Source of the DNA: Nonomuraea corallina
GTDB lineage: Bacteria; Actinomycetota; Actinomycetes; Streptosporangiales; Streptosporangiaceae
DNA length: 37,549 nt
Assembly: GCF_027620315.1 (NCBI RefSeq)
Contig: NZ_JAPNNL010000059.1
Location: forward strand, 1-37,549
Direction: 5' to 3'
The notes below the pieces were generated by a model, which saw nothing but the letters and a program-made list of their open reading frames with translations, was not told the DNA's origin and ran no database searches. Shown one piece after another: positions 8,642-16,788 of the stretch (the stretch's first letter is position 1; each line of letters opens with the position of its first letter). A program made the position numbers and the translations under genes.

Positions 8642-9165
8642 GCGGCCACGTGCATGCGGTTGCCGCAGGTGCGGCTGTCGCAGTAGACGCGGCTGCGGTT
8701 GCGGGACTCGTCGACGAACACGTGGTCGCAGTCGGGGGCGGCGCAGGTGCGCAGCCGCTCCCATTCGCCCTCCACCAGCAGGTGGGCCAGGGCCACGCCG
8801 CAGTCGGCGGCCAGGTGCTCGGCGAGCGTGGCGTCGGGGGCGAAGTAGTGGACGTGCAGGGGGTGGCCGTCGTGCTCGGTCAGCCGGGGCGTGATGCGCG
8901 TCTCGGAGAGCAGCCCGTTGAGCAGGCGGACCGCCGTCGGCTGGTCGGCCGCGGTGAACACGCGGTAGAACGCCTCCCGCACCATCCGCACCTGGCCGAG
9001 GTCGCGCGCCGTGAGCCCGCCCAGACCGCTGACCTCCCGCGCCTCGACGAAGGATTGCAGCTCGGGCAGACTGGAGAGCCGGTCTTCACCGCCGGTGGAG
9101 GGGGAGGTGTTGACGAGGTCGACAACGGTGCCCAGGGAATGCTGCATGTCATGGCCAAACGGCAT
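8617..9165 (-). CDS. CGNR zinc finger / ABATE domain protein, putative regulator
   Basis: Protein of 182 residues. The N-terminal part (LGTVVDLVNTSPS... through LAHLLVEGEW) looks like the ABATE stress-type domain. The C-terminus is a CGNR zinc finger: CAAPDC, then VYCDSRTCGNRMHVAAYR, giving paired cysteines and the naming CGNR motif. Such proteins are thought to be DNA-binding regulators. ATG 9165 was chosen because ACAGGAG stands 5 nt upstream; the open frame further upstream has no homology-like content. It is divergent from the EamA exporter 70 bp away and may regulate it, which is inference. Confidence 0.83.
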   Translation of the reverse strand: MPFGHDMQHSLGTVVDLVNTSPSTGGEDRLSSLPELQSFVEAREVSGLGGLTARDLGQVRMVREAFYRVFTAADQPTAVRLLNGLLSETRITPRLTEHDGHPLHVHYFAPDATLAEHLAADCGVALAHLLVEGEWERLRTCAAPDCDHVFVDESRNRSRVYCDSRTCGNRMHVAAYRARRRA

Positions 9166-9235
9166 GTTGACTCCTGTCGGGGCCGGTTCTAGCGTGGTCG
9201 CAGCGTATCTCTCCCACGGGGGCCTGGGTTTCTCG

Positions 9236-10153
9236 ATGAGTTCACATCGCCGTATCGTGTTGATCGCGATCGCCGGCGCCTTGATCATTTCCACCTCCGC
9301 GCCGCTCGTGCGGCTCGCCGACGTGGAGCCGGCCACCTCGGCGATCTTCCGGTGCGCGTACGCGATCCCGCCCATGATCATGCTGGCCTGGCTGGAACGC
9401 CGCCGGCGCGGGCCCTTCCGGGGCAGGCCGCGGCTCCTCGCCTGGCTCGCCGGCCTGCTCTTCGCGCTCGACCTGCTGTTCTGGCACCACTCCATCGCCT
9501 ACGTCGGGGCGGGCCTGGCCACCGTGCTGGGCAACCTCCAGGTGTTCATCGTGGCCTTCGCCGCCTGGGCGCTCTTCCGTGAGCGGCCGTCGCGCGCCCT
9601 GATGCTGGCCACCCCCGTGGTGTTCGGCGGGGTCGTGCTCATCTCCGGCGTGTTCGACCAGGCCGCGTACGGCGCCGACCCCGTGCTCGGCGTGGTCACC
9701 GGCATCGCGACCTCGCTCTCGTACGCGGCCTTCCTGCTGATCATGAAGAGCGCCTCCGACCGCTCGGCGGCCCCGCTCGCGCACGCCACCGTGGTGGCCA
9801 CGCTCGCCATGGTGGCGCTCAGCCCGCTCTTCGGCGGCGCCGACCTCACCCCGAGCTGGCCCCAGCACGGCTGGCTGCTGGTGCTCGCGCTCGGCCCGCA
9901 GGTGCTCGGCTGGTCGCTCATCACCTACTCGCTGCCCCGCCAGCCCGCCGCGCTGACCGCGCTGCTGCTGCTCATCCAGCCGATGACGACGGTCGGCCTG
10001 TCGGCGGTCCTGCTCGGCGAGCGGCCGTCGGCTCTGCAACTGGCCGGGTGCGCGGTGGTCGTGCTCGGCGTGCTGTGGGGGTCGCGCCGGGGTCAGCCCG
10101 CTCCCACCGGCGTGGAGCAGGACGAGCAGGTGCCGAAGACCTCGACGGTGTGA
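9236..10153 (+). CDS. EamA family (DMT superfamily) transporter
   Basis: Integral membrane exporter of 305 residues with about ten hydrophobic helices arranged as two EamA repeats. The first starts RRIVLIAIAGALIISTSAPLV; the second includes VLGVVTGIATSLSYAAFLLIM. The end of the second repeat, LLLLIQPMTTVGLSAVLLGERPS, carries the typical P..a...ll.E motif. Start ATG 9236 follows the conserved N-terminus; earlier in-frame starts would overlap the divergent gene. The last 61 nt overlap the convergent zur gene. Substrate unknown (amino acids, metabolites or drugs are usual for the family). Confidence 0.87.
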   Translation: MSSHRRIVLIAIAGALIISTSAPLVRLADVEPATSAIFRCAYAIPPMIMLAWLERRRRGPFRGRPRLLAWLAGLLFALDLLFWHHSIAYVGAGLATVLGNLQVFIVAFAAWALFRERPSRALMLATPVVFGGVVLISGVFDQAAYGADPVLGVVTGIATSLSYAAFLLIMKSASDRSAAPLAHATVVATLAMVALSPLFGGADLTPSWPQHGWLLVLALGPQVLGWSLITYSLPRQPAALTALLLLIQPMTTVGLSAVLLGERPSALQLAGCAVVVLGVLWGSRRGQPAPTGVEQDEQVPKTSTV

Positions 10154-10482
10154 GTGACCTCGGTGAAGCCGTGCTCGGCGCCGACGGTCTCGGCCCAGCG
10201 CTCCACGTCGGGACCCGCCACCTCGACGGTGTGGCCGCAGCGGCGGCAGACCAGATGGTGGTGGTGCTCGCCGGTGGCGCACGCGCGGTAGACCGACTCG
10301 CCGTCGTCGTTGCGCAGCACGTCGACCTTGCCGTGGTCGGCCAGCGCCTGCAGCGCGCGGTAGACGGTGGTCAGCCCGATCTTCGCGCCGGTCTGGCGCA
10401 TCTCGGCGTAGACGTCCTGAGCGCTGCGGAACCCCTCGCTCTGCCGGAGGGTGTCATGGACGGCGTCACGCCGGGAGCTCAT
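10093..10482 (-). CDS. zur: Zinc uptake regulator Zur (Fur family)
   Basis: Zinc-sensing repressor of 129 residues. The winged helix (RDAVHDTLRQSEGFRSAQDVYAEMR...IGLTTVYRALQAL) is followed by the metal-binding dimerisation domain with HHHHLVCRRCGHTVEV and a second Cys pair, CSSC, forming the structural zinc site. It is the last gene of znuA-znuC-znuB-zur, and its start overlaps the znuB stop (10479-10482). The operon position and the Zur-box-like sequence before znuA favour Zur over Fur. It probably represses its own operon when zinc is sufficient. Confidence 0.92.
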   Translation of the reverse strand: MSSRRDAVHDTLRQSEGFRSAQDVYAEMRQTGAKIGLTTVYRALQALADHGKVDVLRNDDGESVYRACATGEHHHHLVCRRCGHTVEVAGPDVERWAETVGAEHGFTEVTHTVEVFGTCSSCSTPVGAG

Positions 10483-11357
10483 AGGACCTCCTTGACGCGG
10501 ACGTTGCCTGCCTGGCTCACTCTCGACTCCTGGGATCGGCCTCGGCGTACGAATCTACCGACAACGAGAGCCAGGGCGAAGCCGGCCAGAGCGAGCAGGA
10601 CGATGGCGGCCCCCGGCGGCACCCGCGTGGACGCGGTCGAGGCCAGCAGCCCCCCCAGGGAGGCCACCACGCCGAACACCATGGCCAGCAGCATCGTCGA
10701 GCGGAACCCCCTGGTGAGCTGCTGGCTGGTCGCCACCGGGATGACCATGAGCGCGCTCACCAGCAGCAGGCCGACCACCCGCATGGCGATGACCACGGTC
10801 AGCGCGGCGGTGACCGCGACCAGCATGCTGAGGAAGCGCACCGGCAGCCCGCTGGCCCTGGCCATCTCCTCGTCCTGGCAGAGCACGAACAGTTCCCTGC
10901 CGAAGACCGCGACCACTCCCAGCACCAGCACGGCCAGCCCGCCGATGACCCAGATGTCCTCGACCGTGACGCTGGCGATGGCGCCGAACAGATAGGAGTT
11001 GAGCTTGGCGTTGCTGCCGCCGGGCGCGATGCCCATGAGCATGACGCCGCCCGCGATGCCGCCGTAGAACAGCAGCGCCAGCGCCACGTCGCCGCTCGTA
11101 CGGCCGCGCGCCCTGACCAGCTCGATGGCGAGGGCGCCGGCGACCGCCACCGCGACGGCCGTCAGCACCGGCGCGGTGCCGGTCAGGAAGCCGAGCGCGA
11201 CGCCGGTCAGCGCCACGTGGCCGATGCCGTCGCCGAGCAGCGCCAGCCGCCGCTGCACGATGAAGGTGCCCACGGCGGGGGCGCAGAGCCCCACCAGCAG
11301 CGCCGCGACCAGCGCGAGCTGGAAGAACTGCTTGTCGAGCAGGCTCAGGTCGATCAT
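10479..11357 (-). CDS. znuB: Zinc ABC transporter permease ZnuB
   Basis: Membrane permease of the ABC-3 (metal) family, 292 residues. It begins MIDLSLLDKQFFQLALVAAL and includes the conserved VQRRLALLGDGIGHVALTGVALG segment found in ZnuB/MntB permeases. About eight to nine hydrophobic helices follow, with a basic C-terminal tail. ATG 11357 overlaps the znuC stop (ATGA). Zinc rather than manganese is inferred from zur and the His-rich ZnuA in the same operon. Confidence 0.92.
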   Translation of the reverse strand: MIDLSLLDKQFFQLALVAALLVGLCAPAVGTFIVQRRLALLGDGIGHVALTGVALGFLTGTAPVLTAVAVAVAGALAIELVRARGRTSGDVALALLFYGGIAGGVMLMGIAPGGSNAKLNSYLFGAIASVTVEDIWVIGGLAVLVLGVVAVFGRELFVLCQDEEMARASGLPVRFLSMLVAVTAALTVVIAMRVVGLLLVSALMVIPVATSQQLTRGFRSTMLLAMVFGVVASLGGLLASTASTRVPPGAAIVLLALAGFALALVVGRFVRRGRSQESRVSQAGNVRVKEVL

Positions 11358-12130
11358 GCCTCTCCCTGCCAGCCGCGCAGCGGTCCCGCCACGGCCTCGG
11401 CGGCGTGCGGATGGACGTGCTGGTGCCCCGGCTTGGCGCACTCGCCCTCCGGCTGCGGCGGCGGCCCGTCGTGGGCGACGCGGCCCTCGCGGATCACCAC
11501 GCCGCGGGTGATGAGCGGCTCCAGCGGGCCCAGCTCGTGGGCCACCAGGACGACGGTCTTGCCGTCGGCCACCAGCCGGGTGAGCGTGTCGGCGAGCAGC
11601 CGCTGCGTCTCGGCGTCCACGCCGGCGGTCGGCTCGTCCATCACGTAGGCGTCGGGCTCGCCGGCCAGCGCGCGGGCGATGAGCACCCGCTGCTGCTGGC
11701 CGCCGGAGAGCGCCTGCGCCGAGTCGCCGGTCCGGTCGGACAGCCCCACCGCGTCCAGGGCGCGGTCCACCGCCTCCCGGTCGGCGGCGCTGGTGCGGCG
11801 CAGCCTGCGCCGGCGCGCGATCCGGCCGGAGGCGACGACCTCGCGGACCGTGGCGGGCACGCCGCCGCCGACCGCCAGGCGCTGCGGCACGTAGCCGATG
11901 CGCCACCACTGGCGGAAGCGCGCGGGCGGGACGCCGTACAGCAGGGTCGAGCCGCCGGACAGCGGCGTGAGCCCGAGCAGCGCGCGCACCAGCGTCGACT
12001 TGCCCGAGCCGTTGGCGCCCATGACGGCCACGACGTCGCCCTCGTGGATGGTCAGGTCGACGCCCGCCAGCACGGGCCGCCCGTCGAGCGTGACCCGCCC
12101 GCCGGTCATCGCGAAAGCGGTCTCACCCAT
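11354..12130 (-). CDS. znuC: Zinc ABC transporter ATP-binding protein ZnuC
   Basis: Cytoplasmic ATPase of the zinc importer, 258 residues. Walker A is GANGSGKST, the signature LSGGQQQRV, Walker B AYVMDEPTAGVD, with the switch His in LVAHELG. The C-terminal tail is rich in histidine with a cysteine (ECAKPGHQHVHPHAAEA), a plausible zinc-sensing or chelating tail. The start overlaps the znuA end by 8 nt, and the stop overlaps the znuB start. Confidence 0.93.
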   Translation of the reverse strand: MGETAFAMTGGRVTLDGRPVLAGVDLTIHEGDVVAVMGANGSGKSTLVRALLGLTPLSGGSTLLYGVPPARFRQWWRIGYVPQRLAVGGGVPATVREVVASGRIARRRRLRRTSAADREAVDRALDAVGLSDRTGDSAQALSGGQQQRVLIARALAGEPDAYVMDEPTAGVDAETQRLLADTLTRLVADGKTVVLVAHELGPLEPLITRGVVIREGRVAHDGPPPQPEGECAKPGHQHVHPHAAEAVAGPLRGWQGEA

Positions 12131-13058
12131 GCGTGCACCCCAACGCCGTCTGCAACGTCTTCAGATTGTCGCGCATCGCGGACACGTAATCCCCGGAAGG
12201 CGCGCTCTCCAGCGGGTCGAGCACCGCGGTCCTGGCGCCGACCTCGCCCGCCAGCACCTCGGCCACCTTGGGGCTGACCAGCTTCTCGGTGAAGATCGTG
12301 GTCACCTGGTCGCGCTTGGCCAGCTCGGCGACCTCGGCCAGCCGGGCGGGGGAGGGCTCGGACTCGGGGTCGAGCGTGATGCCCACCTGCTTCAGCTTGT
12401 AGCGGTCGGCGAGGTAGCCGAACGCGCCGTGCGCGGTGACCATGGCGCGCGTCGAACACGTGGTCAGGCCCTGGGCGAACTCCTGGTCCAGCGCGGTGAG
12501 CGAGGCGGCGGTGGCGGCGGCGCGCTCCTTGTACGCCTGCGCGTGCGCGGGGTCCGCGGCGGCCAGCCGCTCGCCCAGCCGGGTGGCGACGGTGGCGAAC
12601 CGGGACGGGTCGAGCCACAGGTGGGGGTCGTAGGAGACCTCGTGGTCGTGGCCTTCCTCGCCCTCGTCGTGGGCGTGCTCGTCGTGCCCGCCCACCGGGA
12701 GGGTGGTGACGGCGGTGGCGGCGTCGAACGCCGTGTCGGGGGAGACGGCCTCGTCCACGGCGGGCTGGACGCCCTTGATGTAGACGGTGAGCGCCGCGTC
12801 CTCCAGCTGGGCCATCTGGTGGGCGCCGAGCTCCAGGTCGTGCGGCTCGACACCGGGAGTGGTCAGGCTCGTCACCTCGACGTCGGGGCCGCCGATCTGC
12901 TCGGTGAGCCACTGCAGCGGGTAGAAGGCGGCGACCACGCGCGGGGTCCCTTCATGGGCCGCGCCGGTCCCGGCGTCGGCGCCGCACGCGGCCGTGGCCA
13001 GCAGCAACGCGCCTGCGAGTGTCCCGGCGAGACTCATGCGGCGATGTCCTGACATCAT
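12123..13058 (-). CDS. znuA: Zinc ABC transporter substrate-binding lipoprotein ZnuA
   Basis: Extracytoplasmic zinc-binding protein, 311 residues, first gene of the leftward znu operon. The N-terminus is a lipoprotein signal (MSGHRRMSLAGTLAGALLLA, then TAAC), so it is anchored at the outer face of the membrane. The cluster 9 solute-binding fold shows VAAFYPLQWLTEQIGG and EPHDLELGAHQM, a His/Asp/Glu-rich flexible loop (GGHDEHAHDEGEEGHDHEV) typical of zinc rather than manganese binders, YDPHLWLDP, and TAHGAFGYLADRY. Two adjacent ATGs at 13058 and 13055 could serve as start. A Zur-box-like palindrome lies 21 nt upstream. Confidence 0.93.
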   Translation of the reverse strand: MMSGHRRMSLAGTLAGALLLATAACGADAGTGAAHEGTPRVVAAFYPLQWLTEQIGGPDVEVTSLTTPGVEPHDLELGAHQMAQLEDAALTVYIKGVQPAVDEAVSPDTAFDAATAVTTLPVGGHDEHAHDEGEEGHDHEVSYDPHLWLDPSRFATVATRLGERLAAADPAHAQAYKERAAATAASLTALDQEFAQGLTTCSTRAMVTAHGAFGYLADRYKLKQVGITLDPESEPSPARLAEVAELAKRDQVTTIFTEKLVSPKVAEVLAGEVGARTAVLDPLESAPSGDYVSAMRDNLKTLQTALGCTHG

Positions 13059-13079
13059 GTGAGTCAGTATGCCGGGAAA

Positions 13080-13094
13080 TGAAAATGGTTGTCA
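13080..13094 (-). promoter_or_regulatory. Zur box upstream of znuA
   Basis: TGAAAATGGTTGTCA is a 7-1-7 imperfect palindrome that differs at two positions from the TGAAAATGATTTTCA-type Zur operators described in Streptomyces and mycobacteria. It lies between positions -22 and -36 relative to the znuA start codon at 13058, where bound Zur would block transcription. It is an AT-rich island in otherwise GC-rich DNA. The remainder of the 13095-13158 gap shows no feature. Confidence 0.8.
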
Positions 13095-13158
13095 AAATCG
13101 CTGGGTTGGGATGCCGGACGGTGGCTGGGGGCCAGGCCTTCCGCACGGCATCCCGCCG

Positions 13159-14091
13159 TCACCCCGGCGGAGGTACGCCGGCTGAGCCGTAGCCGGCCCC
13201 CGAGGTGAGGTTCAGCCGCTGCTCGCCCGTATAGACGTTCATCGAGTCACCCCGCAGGAACCCGATGAGGGTCAAGCCCTCCTCGGCGGCCAGCTCGACC
13301 GCCAGGGAGGACGGGGCGGAGACCGCGGCGAGCACTGGAACGCCCCCCATCACCGCCTTCTGCACCAGCTCGAAGGACGCCCGGCCGGACACCATCAGGA
13401 CGGCGCCGCGCAGCGGCAGCCGCCCGTTCCTGAGCGCCCAGCCGAGGAGCTTGTCCACCGCGTTGTGCCGGCCGACGTCCTCGCGGACGCAGAGCGGCTC
13501 GCCCTCCGCGGTGAACAGACCGGCGGCGTGCAGCCCGCCGGTCCGGTCGAAGACCCGCTGGGCCGCGCGCAGCCTGCCGGGCAGGGCCGCCACGGTCGCC
13601 TGGCGGAGCTCGACGGGGTCGTCGTGCGCCGCCCAGCGGGCGACGGTGCGCACCGCCTCCAGCGAGGCCTTGCCGCAGACCCCGCAGGAGGAGGTGGTGT
13701 AGAAGTTGCGCGGGGCCGGCGCCTGGACGCCCGGCGCGAGCCGCACGTCCAGGACGTTGTAGGTGTTCTGCCCCGCTGCGCTCATGGTCGCGGCCGCTTC
13801 GGGGCTCGTCGGCTCCTCGGTCGCTCTCTCCCCGAGAGCTCCTCCGCTCCGGCTCGCGCCCGCGCAGTAGCGGATCGTGGCGATGTCATCGGCCGAGCCG
13901 ACGGCGCCCTCGCTGACGAGGAAGCCGGCGGCCAGGTCGAAGTCGTCGCCGGGGGTCCGCATGGTGACGGTCAGCGGCGTGCCGTCGAGGCGGATCTCCA
14001 GCGGCTCCTCCGCCGCGAGCGAGTCGATCCTGCGCGTCGGGGCCTGGTCCCTGATGCGCAGGATGCGGCGCTTGACGGAGACCTTAGACAT
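13159..14091 (-). CDS. fdhD: Formate dehydrogenase accessory sulfurtransferase FdhD
   Basis: Transfers sulfur to the molybdenum cofactor so that formate dehydrogenase becomes active, 310 residues, cytoplasmic. Recognised by [29 protein letters not shown] near the N-terminus, the paired-Cys loop [13 protein letters not shown] used in persulfide transfer, HAAGLF, and [14 protein letters not shown]. It is the last gene of the leftward FDH operon, and its start overlaps the stop of the Fe-S subunit by 8 nt. An Ala/Gly/Ser-rich loop near residues 75-105 is longer than usual. Very likely dedicated to the FDH encoded just upstream. Confidence 0.94.
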   Translation of the reverse strand: MSKVSVKRRILRIRDQAPTRRIDSLAAEEPLEIRLDGTPLTVTMRTPGDDFDLAAGFLVSEGAVGSADDIATIRYCAGASRSGGALGERATEEPTSPEAAATMSAAGQNTYNVLDVRLAPGVQAPAPRNFYTTSSCGVCGKASLEAVRTVARWAAHDDPVELRQATVAALPGRLRAAQRVFDRTGGLHAAGLFTAEGEPLCVREDVGRHNAVDKLLGWALRNGRLPLRGAVLMVSGRASFELVQKAVMGGVPVLAAVSAPSSLAVELAAEEGLTLIGFLRGDSMNVYTGEQRLNLTSGAGYGSAGVPPPG

Positions 14092-14926
14092 AGCCGAACC
14101 CGAACCGGCCCTTGACGCAGAGGTTCCCGTGCGTGACCGGGTTGTCGTGCGGTGACGTCACCTTCACGATCTTGTTGTCCTGCACGTGCAGGGTCAGGTT
14201 GCAGCCCACCCCGCAGTAGCTGCAGATCGTCGTGGTCTCGGTCTGGCGCGACTCGTCCCACGTGCCCGCCGCCCGCATGTCGAACTCGGTCTTGAACGAC
14301 AGCGCCCCGGTGGGGCACACCTCCACGCAGTTGCCGCAGTAGACGCAGGCAGAGTCGGTGAGCGGCGCGTCGAACTCGGTGGAGATCGTCGCGTCGAAAC
14401 CCCGGCCGGCCACGCCGATGGCGAAGGTGTTCTGCCACTGGTCGCCGCAGGCGTCCACGCACTTGTAGCACAGGATGCACTTGGCGTAGTCGCGGACGTA
14501 CAGCTCGTTGTCCACCTTGGCGGGCTGCTCGACCGTGGCGGCGTCGGCGCCGAACCGGCCCGGTTCTGCGCCGTACTCCTCGATCCACTCCGCCGCCCTG
14601 GGGGTCGTCGACAGGTCCACCGACGAGCCGAGCAGCTCCAGCACGACCTTGCGGCTGTGGCGGGCGCGCTCGGTGTCGGTGCCGACCGTCATGCCCGGCT
14701 CCACCTTCCTGGAGCAGGCAGGGGCCAGTGTCCGCGAGCCCTCGACCTCCACCACGCACACCCGGCAGGCGTTCTTCGGGGTGAGGGTGTCGCCGTAGCA
14801 GAGGGTCGGCACGTCCTTGCCCGCCGCCGTGCAGGCGTCCAGGATCGTCGAGCCTTCCGGCACCCGTACGCTCTCGCCGTCGACCTCGACGTCGACGAGC
14901 CGCCGCGGCGGCTGCAGCGGGATCAC
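14084..14926 (-). CDS. Formate dehydrogenase Fe-S subunit: FdhA N-terminal half as a separate protein
   Basis: 280-residue electron-transfer protein. It carries a NuoG-like [2Fe-2S] domain (C43, C54, C57, C71), two [4Fe-4S] sites (C150/153/156/160 and C194/197/200/204), and at its very end the molybdopterin-oxidoreductase 4Fe-4S domain (C235, C238, C242, C270) closing with [10 protein letters not shown]. The His/Cys cluster usual after the [2Fe-2S] domain in NuoG seems absent: only a His (RARHSRK) remains, without the following cysteines. In ordinary NAD-linked FDH alpha subunits this chain continues directly into the Mo domain; here it stops, and the Mo domain is encoded two genes upstream. 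The GTG start at 14926 overlaps the stop of the NuoEF fusion. Confidence 0.88.
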   Translation of the reverse strand: MIPLQPPRRLVDVEVDGESVRVPEGSTILDACTAAGKDVPTLCYGDTLTPKNACRVCVVEVEGSRTLAPACSRKVEPGMTVGTDTERARHSRKVVLELLGSSVDLSTTPRAAEWIEEYGAEPGRFGADAATVEQPAKVDNELYVRDYAKCILCYKCVDACGDQWQNTFAIGVAGRGFDATISTEFDAPLTDSACVYCGNCVEVCPTGALSFKTEFDMRAAGTWDESRQTETTTICSYCGVGCNLTLHVQDNKIVKVTSPHDNPVTHGNLCVKGRFGFGYV

Positions 14927-16785
14927 CTGTACACCCCCAAGCGGTCGATGGCTGATTCCACGGCGTTCCAGGCCGTCTGGCCGAGCCCGCAGATCGAGGC
15001 GTCCCGCATGGTCTGCCCGACCTCGCGCAGCAGCAGCAGGTCCCGTTCGTCCACCCGCTCGGACAGGCGGTGCAGCGCCTCCTCCTGCCGTACGGTGCCG
15101 ACCCGGCAGGGCACGCACTGCCCGCACGACTCGTCGCGGAAGAACTCGGCGATGCGCAGCAGCATCGCCTTGAGGTCCACGCTGTCGTCCAGCACGAGCA
15201 CCACTCCGGAGCCCAGCGTGGCGCCCGCCTGCCTGGTGCCCTCGAACGTCAGCGGGATGTCGAGGTCGGTCACGAAGGCCCCGGCCGCGCCGCCGAGGAG
15301 CACCGCCCGCGGCTCGCCCACCGGGTTCGCCAGGTCCATCAGGTCGCGGAGCGTCGCGCCGAACGGCAGCTCGTAGATGCCCGGCCTGGCGACGTTGCCG
15401 GACACGCAGAACAGCTTGGTGCCGGTCGACGCCTCGGTGCCGATCGCCGCGTACGCCTGAGCCCCGTGCTCCAGGATCGGCAGCACGTTGACCAGCGTCT
15501 CCACGTTGTTGACCACTGTGGGCTTGCCGAACAGGCCCTTCTCCACCGGGAACGGCGGCTTGCTGCGCGGCTCGCCGCGGAAGCCCTCGATGGAGTTGAA
15601 GATGGCGGTCTCCTCGCCGCAGATGTACGCTCCCGCGCCTCTTCTCAGCTCGATGTCGAAGTCGAAGGCGTGGCCGAGGATCCCGGTGCCGAGCAGCCCT
15701 CTGGCCCTGGCGGTGGCGATCGCGTGCTCCAGCCTCCTGATCGCCCTCGGGTACTCGCCCCGGATGTAGAGGTAGCCCTTGGCGCAGCCGGTGGCGTAGG
15801 CGGCGATCGTCATGGCCTCGACGAGCGCGTACGGGTCGCCCTCCATGATCACGCGATCCTTGAAGGTGCCCGGTTCGCTCTCGTCGGCGTTGCACACCAG
15901 GTAGTGCGGGTGGTCGGGCTGGCGTGCGGTGGCGTCCCACTTGCGGCCCGTCGGGAAGGCCGCGCCGCCCCGGCCGACCAGGCCCGACTCCAGCACCTCG
16001 CGGATCACTCCGGCGGGGCCGAGCCGGAAGGCCCGGCGCAGCGCGGCGTAGCCGCCGTCGGCCCGGTAGCCGTCCAGGCTGGCCGGGTCCGCCACGCCGA
16101 TCCGGCGCAGCAGGACGAGGCCGTCCTGCCCGGCCTGGGGCACGGCGGCCTCGGCGGGAGGCTCCCCGGTGTCCCCGGCCCGGGGATCCTCGCCGCGCGA
16201 GCCCCCGGCGGCCCCGTTGGAAGAGGGACCGGCCGTGGCAGGCAGGTCCGTCCAGAGACCGTCGGTGACCTGTTCCGGCAGGACCGGGCCGTACACGTCC
16301 GCCGTCGGCGGGGAGCCCGCCTCCAGGGCGAGGGCCGCGGGGGCGCGCTCGCACAGGCCGAGGCAGGGGCTCGGCTGCCAGGACTGGCCGGGCGGGCCGA
16401 GCCGCTCCTCGACGCGGCGCCGTACCGCGTCCGCGCCCTTGGCCTGGCAGGCGAGGTCGGTGCAGACGTGCAGCACCCGGGGCGGCCGCGGTTTCACCGA
16501 GAGCAGCGCGTAGAAGGTCGCCACCCCGTACGCCTCGGCGGGCGGCACGGTGAGACGGCGGCAGATGTAGTCGAGCGCCCCCTCGCTGATCCACCCGACC
16601 CGGTCGTTGACCGCGTGCAGGGCCGGCAGCAGCAGGTCGCGGGCGCTCTCGGGGCGGGCCGCGACCCGCAGGTCGGTCTCGGTCCGCCGGCCGCCCTCCC
16701 AGGCGGTGGCGGGGGGACCGAGCAGCGCGTCGACCGCCTCGCGCTCCTCGGCCGTCGGCTCCGCGTCGCGGAATCGCAGATCCAT
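14923..16785 (-). CDS. NAD-reducing diaphorase subunit of formate dehydrogenase (NuoE-NuoF fusion)
   Basis: 620-residue fusion that passes electrons from the Fe-S subunit to NAD+. Residues about 1-175 are NuoE-like with the [2Fe-2S] ligands CTDLAC and CLGLC. A Gly/Ala/Pro linker (about 180-220) leads to the NuoF part, with GRGGAAFPTGRKW (NADH site), CNADESEPGTFKDR and the FMN region, GYLYIRGEYP, and the [4Fe-4S] motif ESCGQCVPCRVGT with its distal Cys in DASICGLG. FdsG and FdsB are usually separate, so the fusion is worth noting. The gene starts 3 nt after the catalytic subunit ends and overlaps the Fe-S subunit, giving one tight operon. Confidence 0.9.
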   Translation of the reverse strand: MDLRFRDAEPTAEEREAVDALLGPPATAWEGGRRTETDLRVAARPESARDLLLPALHAVNDRVGWISEGALDYICRRLTVPPAEAYGVATFYALLSVKPRPPRVLHVCTDLACQAKGADAVRRRVEERLGPPGQSWQPSPCLGLCERAPAALALEAGSPPTADVYGPVLPEQVTDGLWTDLPATAGPSSNGAAGGSRGEDPRAGDTGEPPAEAAVPQAGQDGLVLLRRIGVADPASLDGYRADGGYAALRRAFRLGPAGVIREVLESGLVGRGGAAFPTGRKWDATARQPDHPHYLVCNADESEPGTFKDRVIMEGDPYALVEAMTIAAYATGCAKGYLYIRGEYPRAIRRLEHAIATARARGLLGTGILGHAFDFDIELRRGAGAYICGEETAIFNSIEGFRGEPRSKPPFPVEKGLFGKPTVVNNVETLVNVLPILEHGAQAYAAIGTEASTGTKLFCVSGNVARPGIYELPFGATLRDLMDLANPVGEPRAVLLGGAAGAFVTDLDIPLTFEGTRQAGATLGSGVVLVLDDSVDLKAMLLRIAEFFRDESCGQCVPCRVGTVRQEEALHRLSERVDERDLLLLREVGQTMRDASICGLGQTAWNAVESAIDRLGVYR

Positions 16786-16788
16786 CTC

